NCBI RefSeq assembly: GCF_019316905.1
Contig: NZ_CP079216.1
Coordinates: forward strand, 620,001 to 684,000
DNA length: 64,000 bases
Direction of reading: 5' to 3'
DNA from: Tessaracoccus palaemonis
GTDB taxonomy: Bacteria; Actinomycetota; Actinomycetes; Propionibacteriales; Propionibacteriaceae
Positions 44,932 to 53,320 of the stretch are shown piece after piece. Made by a program: the position numbers and the translations under genes. The notes under the pieces were generated by a model that had not been told where the DNA came from, ran no database searches, and saw only the letters and a program-made list of their open reading frames with translations. Each line of letters begins with the position of its first letter. The stretch's first letter is position 1.

Positions 44932-46365
44932 CTAGCGTCCCTCTGCGTCGTCCGCGTCGACGTCCTGCATCCCGGGGGTGTCGTAGATGAGCGATGCGCC
45001 GTCGGCGGACTTCTTCATCTGCTCGGGGGCGATGAGGCGGGCGAGGTGGTAGACCGAGACGACCACGATGGTGCCCAGCGCGATGCCGCTCAGCGAGAAG
45101 CTGCCGAAGGGGACCGACACGTCGCCGACGCCGATGATGATGCCGGCGGAGGCCGGGATCAGGTTCAGCGGGTTGCCGAAGTCCACGTTGTTCTCGCGCC
45201 AGATCTTCGCGCCCAGCAGGCCGATCATGCCGTAGAGCACGACGGTGATGCCGCCGAGGACGGCCGACGGGGTGGCGGAGATGATGGCGCCGAACTTCGG
45301 GGAGAAGCCGAAGAGGATGGCCACGGCCGCGGCGACCAGGTAGGCGGCGGTCGAGTAGACGCGGGACGCGGCCATGACGCCGATGTTCTCGGCATAGGTG
45401 GTGGTCGGGCCGGCGCCGACGGAGGTCGCCAGCATGGACCCGACCCCGTCGGCGGCGATCGCGCGGCCCATGTAGTCGTCGAGGTTCTCCTTGGTCATCT
45501 CGGAGACGGCCTTGACGTGGCCGGTGTTCTCCGCGATCAGGGCGATGACGACGGGCAGGGCGATGATGATGGCGCCGAGCGAGAAGTGGGGCAGGTGGAT
45601 GCCGACGATGTTGTCGGTGGCGCCGTAGGTCCAGTTGGCGAGGTCCGTGAGCGGGGGCAGGCCGATCCAGTCCGCGGACGCGACGCCCGACCAGTCGACG
45701 CGCAGCGCCTCGGACACGGTGCCGTCCTCGGCGACCTTCTGCAGGGGCCCGAAGGCGAGGTCGGCGAGCCAGCTGAGCACGTAGCCGATGATCAGCGACA
45801 GGAAGATGGCGATGCGTCCCATGAAGCCGCGCAGGCCGATCGACAGCGCGACGACGATCAGCATGACGACGAACGCGAGCCACGGGTCGACGGGCCAGTA
45901 GACGCTCGCCACGACCGGGGCGAGGTTGAAGCCGATCAGCATGACCACGGCGCCTGTCACGACCGGGGGAAGCGCCTTGTGGACGACCTTCGCGCCGGCG
46001 AAGTGGATGACCAGACCGACCATGAACAGCGTCAGGCCGACGACGAACAGCGCTCCGGTCACGTCGGCGGGGTTGCCGCCCGCGGCGTAGATCGCCGTCG
46101 CGACGCCCACGAACGACGCGGAGCTGCCGAGGTAGCTCGGCACGCGGTGCTTGGTCGCGAAGATGAAGATGATGGTCGCGATGCCGGACATCATCACCGC
46201 AAGCTGCGGGTTGAGGCCCATCAGGAGCGGGAACACGAACGTCGCGCCGAACATGGCGACGACGTGCTGCGCGCCGAGTCCGATCGTGCGTCCCCAACTC
46301 AGTCGTTCGGTGGGTTTGACCACGGCCCCCGGGAGGAGCTCGCCGTTGTTATGCAGTGTCCACAT
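44932..46365 (-). CDS. Uracil/xanthine permease (NCS2 family)
   Basis: 477 aa with 14 predicted TM segments. NCS2 marks: GLGAQHVVAMFGATFVFPLLMGLNP in TM1, ALPVVIALIAENTGHVKAV in the middle (Glu in TM8), and GAGPTTTYAENIGVMAASRVYS carrying the second Glu of TM10. Closest by eye to UraA-type uracil:proton symporters. An acidic C-terminal tail follows. Own terminator and a single-gene layout. Confidence 0.93.
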   Translation of the reverse strand: MWTLHNNGELLPGAVVKPTERLSWGRTIGLGAQHVVAMFGATFVFPLLMGLNPQLAVMMSGIATIIFIFATKHRVPSYLGSSASFVGVATAIYAAGGNPADVTGALFVVGLTLFMVGLVIHFAGAKVVHKALPPVVTGAVVMLIGFNLAPVVASVYWPVDPWLAFVVMLIVVALSIGLRGFMGRIAIFLSLIIGYVLSWLADLAFGPLQKVAEDGTVSEALRVDWSGVASADWIGLPPLTDLANWTYGATDNIVGIHLPHFSLGAIIIALPVVIALIAENTGHVKAVSEMTKENLDDYMGRAIAADGVGSMLATSVGAGPTTTYAENIGVMAASRVYSTAAYLVAAAVAILFGFSPKFGAIISATPSAVLGGITVVLYGMIGLLGAKIWRENNVDFGNPLNLIPASAGIIIGVGDVSVPFGSFSLSGIALGTIVVVSVYHLARLIAPEQMKKSADGASLIYDTPGMQDVDADDAEGR

Positions 46366-46521
46366 CAGCGCGGAATCCTTTCGTCCGCGGAATGGTACAG
46401 GTCACGGTTCGTGCCGTGTCGACCCCGCAGCTCCCCTCGCCCGCGCCGCGGGCAGGTGGCCGGTGGACCCTGTCCTGCACGGTAAGCTAGGTCGCCTTCC
46501 CGGTCGGTCGTCGCGCCCCGT

Positions 46522-46527
46522 TAGGCT
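46522..46527 (+). promoter_or_regulatory. -10 element TAGGCT, leaderless start for the FAD oxidoreductase
   Basis: TAGGCT is followed by six bases and ATG 46534; no Shine-Dalgarno sequence. Confidence 0.5.
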
Positions 46528-46533
46528 GAACCC

Positions 46534-47613
46534 ATGGCTCATGACGTTGCGGTGCTGGGAGCGACCATCGCTGGGCTGACCGTGGCCCGCAGGCTCGCCC
46601 ACAAGGGCTATGACGTCCTGGTACTCGACCCGAACCCCGAGGGCGACAGCGCGGCCATCGGTCATGGCGTCGCCGCCGTCGGCCACGCGTCGACGATCGC
46701 CAACATGGCCAACGCCTACGGGCTCGACGCGGCGCGCGAACACATCCGCCGCAACCTGTCCGGATTCCACGAGATCCGCCGCATCCACCCCGACCACACG
46801 ATGCTCGCCTTGAGTGACCGTTCGCTGCCCGGAGGCGACGAGAGCGAGTCGCGCTCGATCGTCGAGCTGTACCGCGAGGAGGGGATCGAGGCCGACCTGC
46901 TCGTCGCTCCCGACGGCGTCAGCGTCCGCACGCAGGCGCTGTCCGTCGACGTCGCCGCCTACGCCGCGACGCTGCGGGCCGCGGCGGTGGCTGCGGGGGC
47001 CAACGTCGTGCACGGCGTCACCGTCGCCCATCTGACCAGGCGTGAGGGAGTCACCCGTGTGCACTTCCGCAACAACCTCGCCTGGGTCCGTGACATCGGC
47101 ACGGTCGGCGCCCGCGCCGTCATCGACACTCTCGGCGTGAGCCCCTGGGGTGCCGCGGCGCGCGTTGCGCCGGCCCAGTGGGTGCCCGTCGTGAGATGCA
47201 CCCCGCGCAAGGCCCTGTCGCAGGTGTCGCTGTGCGCGACGTCGGCGGCCTGGATGATCCGCCCGCTCGGCGACCGCGCGCTCGTGCTCGGCCAGAAGGC
47301 CAGCGTCGGTCGCGTCGCGCAGGCGGGCGTGGAACTGCACGACTGGTGCGTCGAGCACCTGGGGGCCACCGACCTGGCCGAGGGACGACTCGCCATCGAT
47401 CCGAGCGACCACGGCCGCCCCGTCGTCGGCGCCTCAGCGATCCCCGGCGGCTACTACGCCCGTGGCAATGGTCGTGGCGAGCTGATGAACGGTACCGCCA
47501 GCGGCTGGTACCTGGCCGAGTTGATCGGCGGCCAGCGCTCGGCCGGCGGCGCGATGCCGCCGCTCAGCCGGCTCCGCGCCTACGGGGCCTCGCGCCTGCG
47601 CCGTCGGGGCTAG
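46534..47613 (+). CDS. FAD-dependent oxidoreductase (DAO-like)
   Basis: 359 aa. The N-terminal dinucleotide motif is GATIAGLTVARRLAHKGYDV with the acidic end of strand 2 in VLVLDPNPE. A second FAD contact is likely at GVSPWGAAARVAP, and the C-terminal region GGYYARGNGRGELMNGTA resembles the substrate-side loop and final FAD motif of DAO-type enzymes. Substrate unknown. REP-like repeats begin immediately at its stop codon. Confidence 0.8.
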   Translation: MAHDVAVLGATIAGLTVARRLAHKGYDVLVLDPNPEGDSAAIGHGVAAVGHASTIANMANAYGLDAAREHIRRNLSGFHEIRRIHPDHTMLALSDRSLPGGDESESRSIVELYREEGIEADLLVAPDGVSVRTQALSVDVAAYAATLRAAAVAAGANVVHGVTVAHLTRREGVTRVHFRNNLAWVRDIGTVGARAVIDTLGVSPWGAAARVAPAQWVPVVRCTPRKALSQVSLCATSAAWMIRPLGDRALVLGQKASVGRVAQAGVELHDWCVEHLGATDLAEGRLAIDPSDHGRPVVGASAIPGGYYARGNGRGELMNGTASGWYLAELIGGQRSAGGAMPPLSRLRAYGASRLRRRG

Positions 47614-47758
47614 GTCGGTTCCCTGAGCTTGTCGAAGGGCGCCGAGCGGAGCGAGGCGTGGCAAGGCGGGGACCCTTCGCTGCGCTCAGGGCGTTTCGAC
47701 GGGCCTGTGCTGAGCTCGTCGAAGTGCTCAACGACCCGGAAGGGTGGTTTCTGCGCAC
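47614..47758. repeat. REP-like cluster 4
   Basis: GGTTCCCTGAGCTTGTCGAAGGG at 47618, then GAGCGGAGCGAGG and CCCTTCGCTGCGCTCAGGGCG arms, ending with a TCGTCGAAGTGCTCAACGACCC copy near 47716. AAGGGTGGCGTC at 47759-47770, the half-site of the palindrome at 18930, follows. Confidence 0.85.
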
Positions 47759-47772
47759 AAGGGTGGCGTCGG

Positions 47773-48144
47773 CTAGGGGCGCAGGAACTCCGGGACGACC
47801 TGCTTCGGTCGACCGATGATGGCGCGGTCGGCGTCGGCGTTGTGGCGGATGAGGATCGGGCGCTGCAAGAGAGCGGGATGCTCGGTCAGCACCTCGACGA
47901 CCTGATCGGCAGTGCGGACGTCCTCGTCGGCCAGGCCGAGCCGTGCGAACGTCGCGTCGCGCCGCACGAGGTCGGTCGGAGAGTCGGGGAAGAGGGCGAC
48001 AAGGTCGCGCAACTGGTCGGCGGTGAGGGGCTGCTTCAGGTACGGCACCACCTCGAACGACCGGCCCGAGGCCTCGAGGGTCTCCAGGGCCGCGCGCGAG
48101 GTGGAGCAGCGCGGGTTGTGCAGGATCGTGACGTCAACGCTCAT
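47773..48144 (-). CDS. ArsC/Spx-family arsenate reductase-like protein
   Basis: 123 aa from ATG 48144. Thioredoxin-like fold with the catalytic Cys in HNPRCSTSRAALETLE and the arsenate/glutathione-site Arg cluster in QRPILIRHNADADRAIIGRPKQ. Family members reduce arsenate with glutaredoxin or work as redox proteins. No arsenic transporter lies near, so the in vivo role is open. Confidence 0.87.
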   Translation of the reverse strand: MSVDVTILHNPRCSTSRAALETLEASGRSFEVVPYLKQPLTADQLRDLVALFPDSPTDLVRRDATFARLGLADEDVRTADQVVEVLTEHPALLQRPILIRHNADADRAIIGRPKQVVPEFLRP

Positions 48145-48184
48145 CGGGCCATTGTCGGCCAAAGGCGGTCGGGGCGGTGGACTG

Positions 48185-48240
48185 TTCGTCCCTTCGCTTC
48201 GCTCAGGGGCGTTTCGACAGGCTCAACGACCCGGGTCAGA
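48185..48240. repeat. REP-like cluster 5 (single copy)
   Basis: CCCTTCGCTTCGCTCAGGG, then CGTTTCGACAGGCTCAACGACC, directly after the mannosyltransferase stop; fills the 91-bp gap to the ArsC-like gene start. Confidence 0.85.
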
Positions 48241-49807
48241 TCCAGGCGTTGCCGAGCCACATGCGCATCAGCCATTCAGGGCGGGTGAGGAGGTCGGCGG
48301 TCAGGATCGGGTAGATGAACGCGAAGTTCCACAGGATCACGGCGATGATGATGCCGACGACCATGGCCTTCAGCCACCGTTTGGGGTTGTGGTCGCGGGG
48401 CCCGAGCAGCTTGCCCAGCGCCATCGCCAGGATCGTGCAGCTGAACGGGATGATCATGATCGCGTAGAAGAAGAACAGGGGGCGGCCCGCGTACTGGAAC
48501 CAGGGCAGCCAGGCGGCGGCGATGGCCACGAGCGGCACGCCGAAACGCCAGTCGCGGCCGGCGACCCACCAGCCGATGGCGAAGATGATGGCGATCAGCG
48601 CGGACCACCACAGCAGCGGGGTGCCCATGCCGGAGATGATCCGCAGGCACGTCGTGCCTACCGCGGTGCAGCCGTCCTCGCCAGGTTCGATGCCATTGAC
48701 GGCCTCGATCCCGATGGGCCTGAGCATCAGCAGCCAGCCGGCCGGGTTCGCCTCGTAGGGGTGCGTCGCATCGACCATCATCCCGGCCCCGGTGTGGAAG
48801 TTGTAGGCGAGCTGGTGGTAGTGGAACAGCGATCCGAGGGCCTCGCCGAAGCGCTGCACGAGCGGGTCGTCCGGGTTCTCGGCACCCCAGCTGCGCGCGT
48901 AGCCGCCCGACGTGGTGAGCCAGCCCAGCCACGAGGCGAGGTAGACGGGGATCGCGACGACGACGAGCTGCACGAACGCGGCCGGCGCGTCGATGACGAT
49001 CGAGAGCCACTGCTTCCGCCCGGCTCCGGCGAGCCGCCGGGCGCCGATGTCCCAGAAGACGACGAGGATGCCGAACGCGGCGATCAGGTAGATCGAGTTC
49101 CACTTGACCGCGCACGAGGCGCCGAACATGAGACCGGCGACGACGCGCCACGGCCGCCAGAGCAGCAGCGGCCCGAACTTTCCGTCGAGGTCCGGCTGAC
49201 CGCTGCGTTCGAGGTGGTCGGCCAGCCGGTGCCGGAACCAGTCCCGGTCGGCAACCAGCGCGGCGACGGCGGCGACGGCGAACGTCGCCTGGAAGATGTC
49301 GAGCAGCGCGAGACGGCTCATCACGAACGCGAGGCCGTCGAACGTCAGCAGGAGGCCGGCGATGGCACCGATCAGCGTCGAGCGGGACAGGCGGCGGGCC
49401 AGCCGGATCGTGAAGAACACCAGCAGCGAGCCGAACACGACCGCCGAGATGCGCCAGCCGAACGAGTTCATGCCGAAGAAGTGCTCGCCGACGCCGATCA
49501 GGAGCTTGCCGAGCGGCGGGTGCACCACGAACGAGGGGGTGTCCTGCATGCCGCTGAGGTCGCCCTGCACGATGAGGTCGTTGGCGTTCTCGGTCCAGTT
49601 TCGCTCGTAGCCCGACTGCAGGATCGCCCACGCGTCCTTGGCGTAGTACGTCTCGTCGAACAGCAGCTTGTTGGGGAAGTCGACGTTCCAGATCCGGGTG
49701 AAGAACGCGAGTGCGGTGATGCCGATGGTCACTGCCCAACCGATGGCACGGTCACTAAGGCGGCCGTCTCGGAGAGCCTGGAGGGTCGTCAGCACGTCGC
49801 CCAGCAT
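48236..49807 (-). CDS. pmt: Protein O-mannosyltransferase (dolichyl/polyprenyl-phosphate-mannose, PMT family)
   Basis: 523 aa from ATG 49807. GT39 fold: the acidic pair in LLFDETYYAKDAWAILQSGYE in the first outer loop, HPPLGKLLIGVGEHFFG, and about 11 TM helices ending WLGNAWI. Transfers mannose from polyprenyl-phosphomannose to Ser/Thr of secreted proteins. The Mycobacterium homologue (Rv1002c) also lies back to back with rsmI (from memory). The Ser/Thr/Pro-rich tails encoded in this window (sigma-factor tail, glucanase linker) are possible substrates; this is conjecture. Confidence 0.92.
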   Translation of the reverse strand: MLGDVLTTLQALRDGRLSDRAIGWAVTIGITALAFFTRIWNVDFPNKLLFDETYYAKDAWAILQSGYERNWTENANDLIVQGDLSGMQDTPSFVVHPPLGKLLIGVGEHFFGMNSFGWRISAVVFGSLLVFFTIRLARRLSRSTLIGAIAGLLLTFDGLAFVMSRLALLDIFQATFAVAAVAALVADRDWFRHRLADHLERSGQPDLDGKFGPLLLWRPWRVVAGLMFGASCAVKWNSIYLIAAFGILVVFWDIGARRLAGAGRKQWLSIVIDAPAAFVQLVVVAIPVYLASWLGWLTTSGGYARSWGAENPDDPLVQRFGEALGSLFHYHQLAYNFHTGAGMMVDATHPYEANPAGWLLMLRPIGIEAVNGIEPGEDGCTAVGTTCLRIISGMGTPLLWWSALIAIIFAIGWWVAGRDWRFGVPLVAIAAAWLPWFQYAGRPLFFFYAIMIIPFSCTILAMALGKLLGPRDHNPKRWLKAMVVGIIIAVILWNFAFIYPILTADLLTRPEWLMRMWLGNAWI

Positions 49808-49812
49808 AGGCT
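49807..49812 (+). promoter_or_regulatory. -10 element TAGGCT, leaderless rsmI
   Basis: TAGGCT, six bases, then ATG 49819. Only 11 bases separate the rsmI and pmt starts, so promoter elements must overlap coding ends. Confidence 0.55.
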
Positions 49813-49818
49813 GATCGC

Positions 49819-50667
49819 ATGCAGACCCTGACGGGCGGCTCACTCATCCTCGCCGCGACCCCCATCGGATCATCCACCGACGCCAGTCAGGCCCTCCGCG
49901 ACGCCATCGCCTCCGCCGACATCATCGCGGCAGAGGACACCCGCAGGTTCGTCACCCTGACGAAGCGGCTGGGAATCGAACCCGTGGGGCGGGTCGTCAG
50001 CTACTTCGAGGGGAATGAGTCGGCCCGCACCGGCGAGCTGATCGAGGCCGTCGCAGGCGGCGCGCGGGTCGTGCTGTGCACCGACGCGGGCATGCCCAGC
50101 GTCAGTGACCCGGGCTACCGCGTCGTGGTCGCCTGCGTCGAGCGCGGGCTGCGCGTCACCGCCGTCCCCGGCCCGTCGGCCGTCCTGACAGCGCTGGCCG
50201 TCTCAGGCCTGCCCGTCGACCGGTTCTGCTTCGAGGGATTCCTGCCCCGCAAGTCAGGGGAGCGGCGCCGACGCCTCGGGAAGCTCGCGGCGGAGGAGCG
50301 CACGATGGTGTTCTTCGAGGCCCCGCACAGGCTCGCCGCGTTCCTGACCGACGCGGCAGCCGAACTGGGCGACGACCGGCCCGCGGCCGTCTGCCGGGAG
50401 CTGACCAAGCCCTACGAGGAGGTCCGACGGGGCGGGCTCGCCGAACTCGCCGGGTGGGCCGCCGAGGGGGTGCGCGGCGAGGTCACGATCGTCGTCGCGG
50501 GGGCCGAGGACATCGAGGTCAGCACCGACGAGGCCGTGCGCCTGGTTTTTCGCGCCATGGATGGCGGTGCGAAACTGTCTGCTGCGGTCGCCGAGGTGGC
50601 GAAGGCCACGGGGGCGAACCGCAAGGAGCTGTACGCGGCCGCGCTGGCCGCCAGGGAGGGCAAGTGA
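49819..50667 (+). CDS. rsmI: 16S rRNA (cytidine-1402 2'-O) methyltransferase
   Basis: 282 aa. Tetrapyrrole-methylase fold: LILAATPIGSSTDAS (usually TPIGNL), ASADIIAAEDTRRFVTL, GMPSVSDPGYRVV and FEGFLPRK, all family marks; LCREL-type segment AVCRELTKPYEEV near the end. Methylates C1402 in the decoding centre using SAM. Its stop overlaps the tatD GTG by three bases. Confidence 0.96.
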   Translation: MQTLTGGSLILAATPIGSSTDASQALRDAIASADIIAAEDTRRFVTLTKRLGIEPVGRVVSYFEGNESARTGELIEAVAGGARVVLCTDAGMPSVSDPGYRVVVACVERGLRVTAVPGPSAVLTALAVSGLPVDRFCFEGFLPRKSGERRRRLGKLAAEERTMVFFEAPHRLAAFLTDAAAELGDDRPAAVCRELTKPYEEVRRGGLAELAGWAAEGVRGEVTIVVAGAEDIEVSTDEAVRLVFRAMDGGAKLSAAVAEVAKATGANRKELYAAALAAREGK

Positions 50668-51530
50668 GCGTGTTGGAGGGACTGGGGCTGCCGCCCCTGC
50701 CGGAGGCCCTGCCCCGCCGCGTGATCGACAACCACACGCACCTGTTCTCGACCGCCGACTACTCCGGGCTGCCGGTGGACGACAGCCTGAGGCTCGCGGC
50801 CCAGGTCAATGTCACGCGGGTCATCGAGGTCGGCTGCGACGTCGACGACGCGAGCTCCGCCGTCGACCTCGCCTCGCGGAACCCGCAGGTCCGGGCGGCC
50901 GTGGCCCTGCACCCCAACGACGCGGCCCGCAGATTCGCCGCCGGGGGCGAGGAGGCGCTCGCCGACGACCTGGCCGCCATCCAGGATCTCGTCGACCGCG
51001 ACGAGGTCGTCGCTGTCGGCGAGACAGGCCTCGACTACTTCCGCACTCCCCAGGGCATCGGCCGCGAGATCCAGGAGCGCGCGTTCCGGGCGCACATCGG
51101 GTGGGCGAGGAGCGCGGGCAAGACCCTGATGATCCATGACCGCGACGCCCACGACGACGTGCTGCGAGTCCTGGACGACGAACCGCTCCCCGAGCGCGTG
51201 GTGATGCACTGCTTCTCCGGCGACGCGGACGTCGCCCGGCAGTTCGTCGACCGCGGTTGCTGGTTGTCCTTCCCCGGGGTGGTGACGTTCGGCTCGGCCG
51301 GGGCGCTGCGGGAGGCCGCCCTGGCGACCCCCGCCGACCGGCTGCTCGTCGAGACCGACGCCCCGTACCTGACCCCGAAGCCCCGACGCGGCAAGGCCAA
51401 CGCGCCCTACCTGCTTCCCCACACGGTCACCTTCCTGGCCGACCTGCTCGGCATGGACCTTGCCGAGTTCTGCGACCTCACCGTCGCCAACACGTTCGCC
51501 GCCTATGGAGAGTGGGGCACGGATGCCTGA
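50664..51530 (+). CDS. tatD: TatD-family metal-dependent hydrolase/DNase
   Basis: 288 aa from GTG 50664, overlapping the rsmI stop. TIM-barrel amidohydrolase: metal site DNHTHLF, then GETGLDYFR, LMIHDRDAHDD, MHCFSG, and ETDAPYLTPKPRRGKAN. Likely 3'-5' nuclease/quality-control enzyme. In many actinobacteria a resuscitation-promoting factor gene lies between tatD and rsmA; here the two overlap by eight bases. Confidence 0.94.
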   Translation: MSVLEGLGLPPLPEALPRRVIDNHTHLFSTADYSGLPVDDSLRLAAQVNVTRVIEVGCDVDDASSAVDLASRNPQVRAAVALHPNDAARRFAAGGEEALADDLAAIQDLVDRDEVVAVGETGLDYFRTPQGIGREIQERAFRAHIGWARSAGKTLMIHDRDAHDDVLRVLDDEPLPERVVMHCFSGDADVARQFVDRGCWLSFPGVVTFGSAGALREAALATPADRLLVETDAPYLTPKPRRGKANAPYLLPHTVTFLADLLGMDLAEFCDLTVANTFAAYGEWGTDA

Positions 51531-52374
51531 CACAGGCCTGCTCGATCCCGCCTCGGTGCGCCGACTCGCCGCCGAACTCGACCTGCGCCCGACCAAGCAG
51601 CGGGGACAGAACTTCGTCATCGATCCCAACACCGTGCGCCGCATCGTCACCATGTCGGGCGTCACCGCCGACGATGTGGTGCTCGAGATCGGCCCCGGCC
51701 TGGGATCGCTGACGCTGGGCCTGCTCGAGGTCGGTGCCCGGGTCGTCGCCGTCGAGATCGAGGACCGGCTGGCCCATCGGCTCCAGCAGACGGTCGCGGA
51801 GCGCCTCGGCCCGGACGCGGCCACGCGCCTCGACGTCGTGAACACCGACGCGCTGCAGGTCACGGAGCTTCCCGTGCAGCCCACCGCCCTCGTCGCGAAC
51901 CTCCCGTACAACGTCTCGGTGCCCGTGCTGCTGCGAATGCTCGAACTCTTCCCGCACTGGGACCGCGGCCTGGTGATGGTGCAGCTGGAGGTGGCGGACA
52001 GGCTCGTCGCCCCGCCGGGCTCGAAGGTCTACGGCGTCCCCAGCGCCAAGGTCGCCTGGTACGCCGAGAGCGCCCGCATCGCGACCGTCCCGCCGAAGGT
52101 GTTCTGGCCCGTCCCGAACGTCGACTCCGGGCTGGTGCGCCTCACCCGTCGCCCCGCGCCCGACACCCCGGCGACCCGCGAGGCCACCTTCCGGGTGGTC
52201 GACGCAGCCTTCGCCCAACGCCGCAAGATGCTGCGCGCCGCGCTCGGCGGGCTGTTCGGATCCGCGACGGCTGCGTCGGACGCCATCACCGCCGCGGGCC
52301 TCGACCCGCAACTGCGGGGCGAGAAGCTGGCCGTGCAGGACTTCGCCGCGATCGCGGCCCAGCTGCCCGCCTGA
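51523..52374 (+). CDS. rsmA: 16S rRNA dimethyladenosine transferase (KsgA)
   Basis: 283 aa from ATG 51523; it overlaps the tatD stop. SAM site LEIGPGLGSLTLGLLE, GQNFVID at the start, catalytic NLPYNVSVPVLL (NLPY motif), and a C-terminal helical RNA-binding domain with AFAQRRKMLRAAL. Dimethylates A1518 and A1519 of 16S rRNA; family loss gives kasugamycin resistance. Confidence 0.97.
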   Translation: MPDTGLLDPASVRRLAAELDLRPTKQRGQNFVIDPNTVRRIVTMSGVTADDVVLEIGPGLGSLTLGLLEVGARVVAVEIEDRLAHRLQQTVAERLGPDAATRLDVVNTDALQVTELPVQPTALVANLPYNVSVPVLLRMLELFPHWDRGLVMVQLEVADRLVAPPGSKVYGVPSAKVAWYAESARIATVPPKVFWPVPNVDSGLVRLTRRPAPDTPATREATFRVVDAAFAQRRKMLRAALGGLFGSATAASDAITAAGLDPQLRGEKLAVQDFAAIAAQLPA

Positions 52375-52405
52375 GCGACTCATGGGCAGCGCGGCGGCCG
52401 TGCGG

Positions 52406-52411
52406 TAGGTT
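52406..52411 (+). promoter_or_regulatory. -10 element TAGGTT, leaderless ispE
   Basis: TAGGTT, six bases, then GTG 52418; no Shine-Dalgarno sequence in the 43-base gap after rsmA. Confidence 0.5.
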
Positions 52412-52417
52412 CGAGTC

Positions 52418-53320
52418 GTGACGACTGCAGTGCGTGTGCGGGTGCCCGCGAAGGTGAACCTGGCTCTGCGCGTCGGCGGGGCCGATCCCTCGGGTTATCA
52501 CGAACTCGGCACGGTGTTCCAGGCCGTCAGCCTCGGCGACGAGATCCTCGCGGAGCGTGCCCCGGCCGGCGTCTTCTCGCTGGCGTTCCACGGCGAGGGG
52601 GCCGGTTTCCTGCCGGTTGACGACACCAACCTCGCCATGCGCGCGGCCAAGCTGCTGGCGGCCCGTTGCGAGGTGACGGGTGCAGGCGTGCGGCTCACGA
52701 TCCGCAAGCGGATCCCCGTCGCCGGCGGCATGGCGGGCGGCTCCGCCGACGCGGCCGGCACGCTCGTCGCTTGCAACGCGCTGTGGCAGGTGGGCGCCAC
52801 GCGCAGCGACCTGCACCCGCTCGCCGCGGAGCTGGGTGCCGACGTGCCGTTCCTGCTGCTGGGGGGCACCGCCATCGGTACGGGGCGGGGTGACCAGCTC
52901 ACCTCCATGATGACCAGCGGCACCTACCACTGGACCTTCGCGCTGGCCCACTCAGGGCTGTCCACCCCCGCTGTCTTCCGCGAGTTCGACCGCACCGCCA
53001 CCCCCGGCACCACCGAGATCCCCGTCGAGCTGGTGGAGGCGCTGCGGGCCGGTGACACCGGAGCTGTCGGCGCGGCCCTGGTCAACGACCTCCAGGGACC
53101 GGCCGTGTCGCTGCTTCCGCAGCTCGCGCACACGCTCCGGCTCGGCCTCGAGGCGGGGGCGCTGGGTGCCATCGTGTCGGGATCCGGGCCGACGTGTGCC
53201 TTCCTCGCCGGGTCCTCGGCGCACGCCGCCGAGCTCGCGACGGCGCTGGCGCGGTTCAGTGGGGTGCGGGCGGCGCGTCGGGCATTCGGCCCGGTGGCCG
53301 GAGCGCAGGTTCTCCCGTGA
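52418..53320 (+). CDS. ispE: 4-diphosphocytidyl-2-C-methyl-D-erythritol kinase
   Basis: 300 aa GHMP kinase of the MEP isoprenoid pathway. VPAKVNLALRVGG at the start, the ATP loop PVAGGMAGGSADAAGTL, and GSGPTCAFLAGS near the C-terminus. Follows rsmA as in most actinobacteria. Its stop overlaps the GTG of the MarR gene by three bases. Confidence 0.96.
   Translation: MTTAVRVRVPAKVNLALRVGGADPSGYHELGTVFQAVSLGDEILAERAPAGVFSLAFHGEGAGFLPVDDTNLAMRAAKLLAARCEVTGAGVRLTIRKRIPVAGGMAGGSADAAGTLVACNALWQVGATRSDLHPLAAELGADVPFLLLGGTAIGTGRGDQLTSMMTSGTYHWTFALAHSGLSTPAVFREFDRTATPGTTEIPVELVEALRAGDTGAVGAALVNDLQGPAVSLLPQLAHTLRLGLEAGALGAIVSGSGPTCAFLAGSSAHAAELATALARFSGVRAARRAFGPVAGAQVLP

Noticed and set aside
47614-47819. 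Plus-strand frames running through REP cluster 4
   Set aside because: They are repeat translations overlapping the ArsC-like gene on the other strand.
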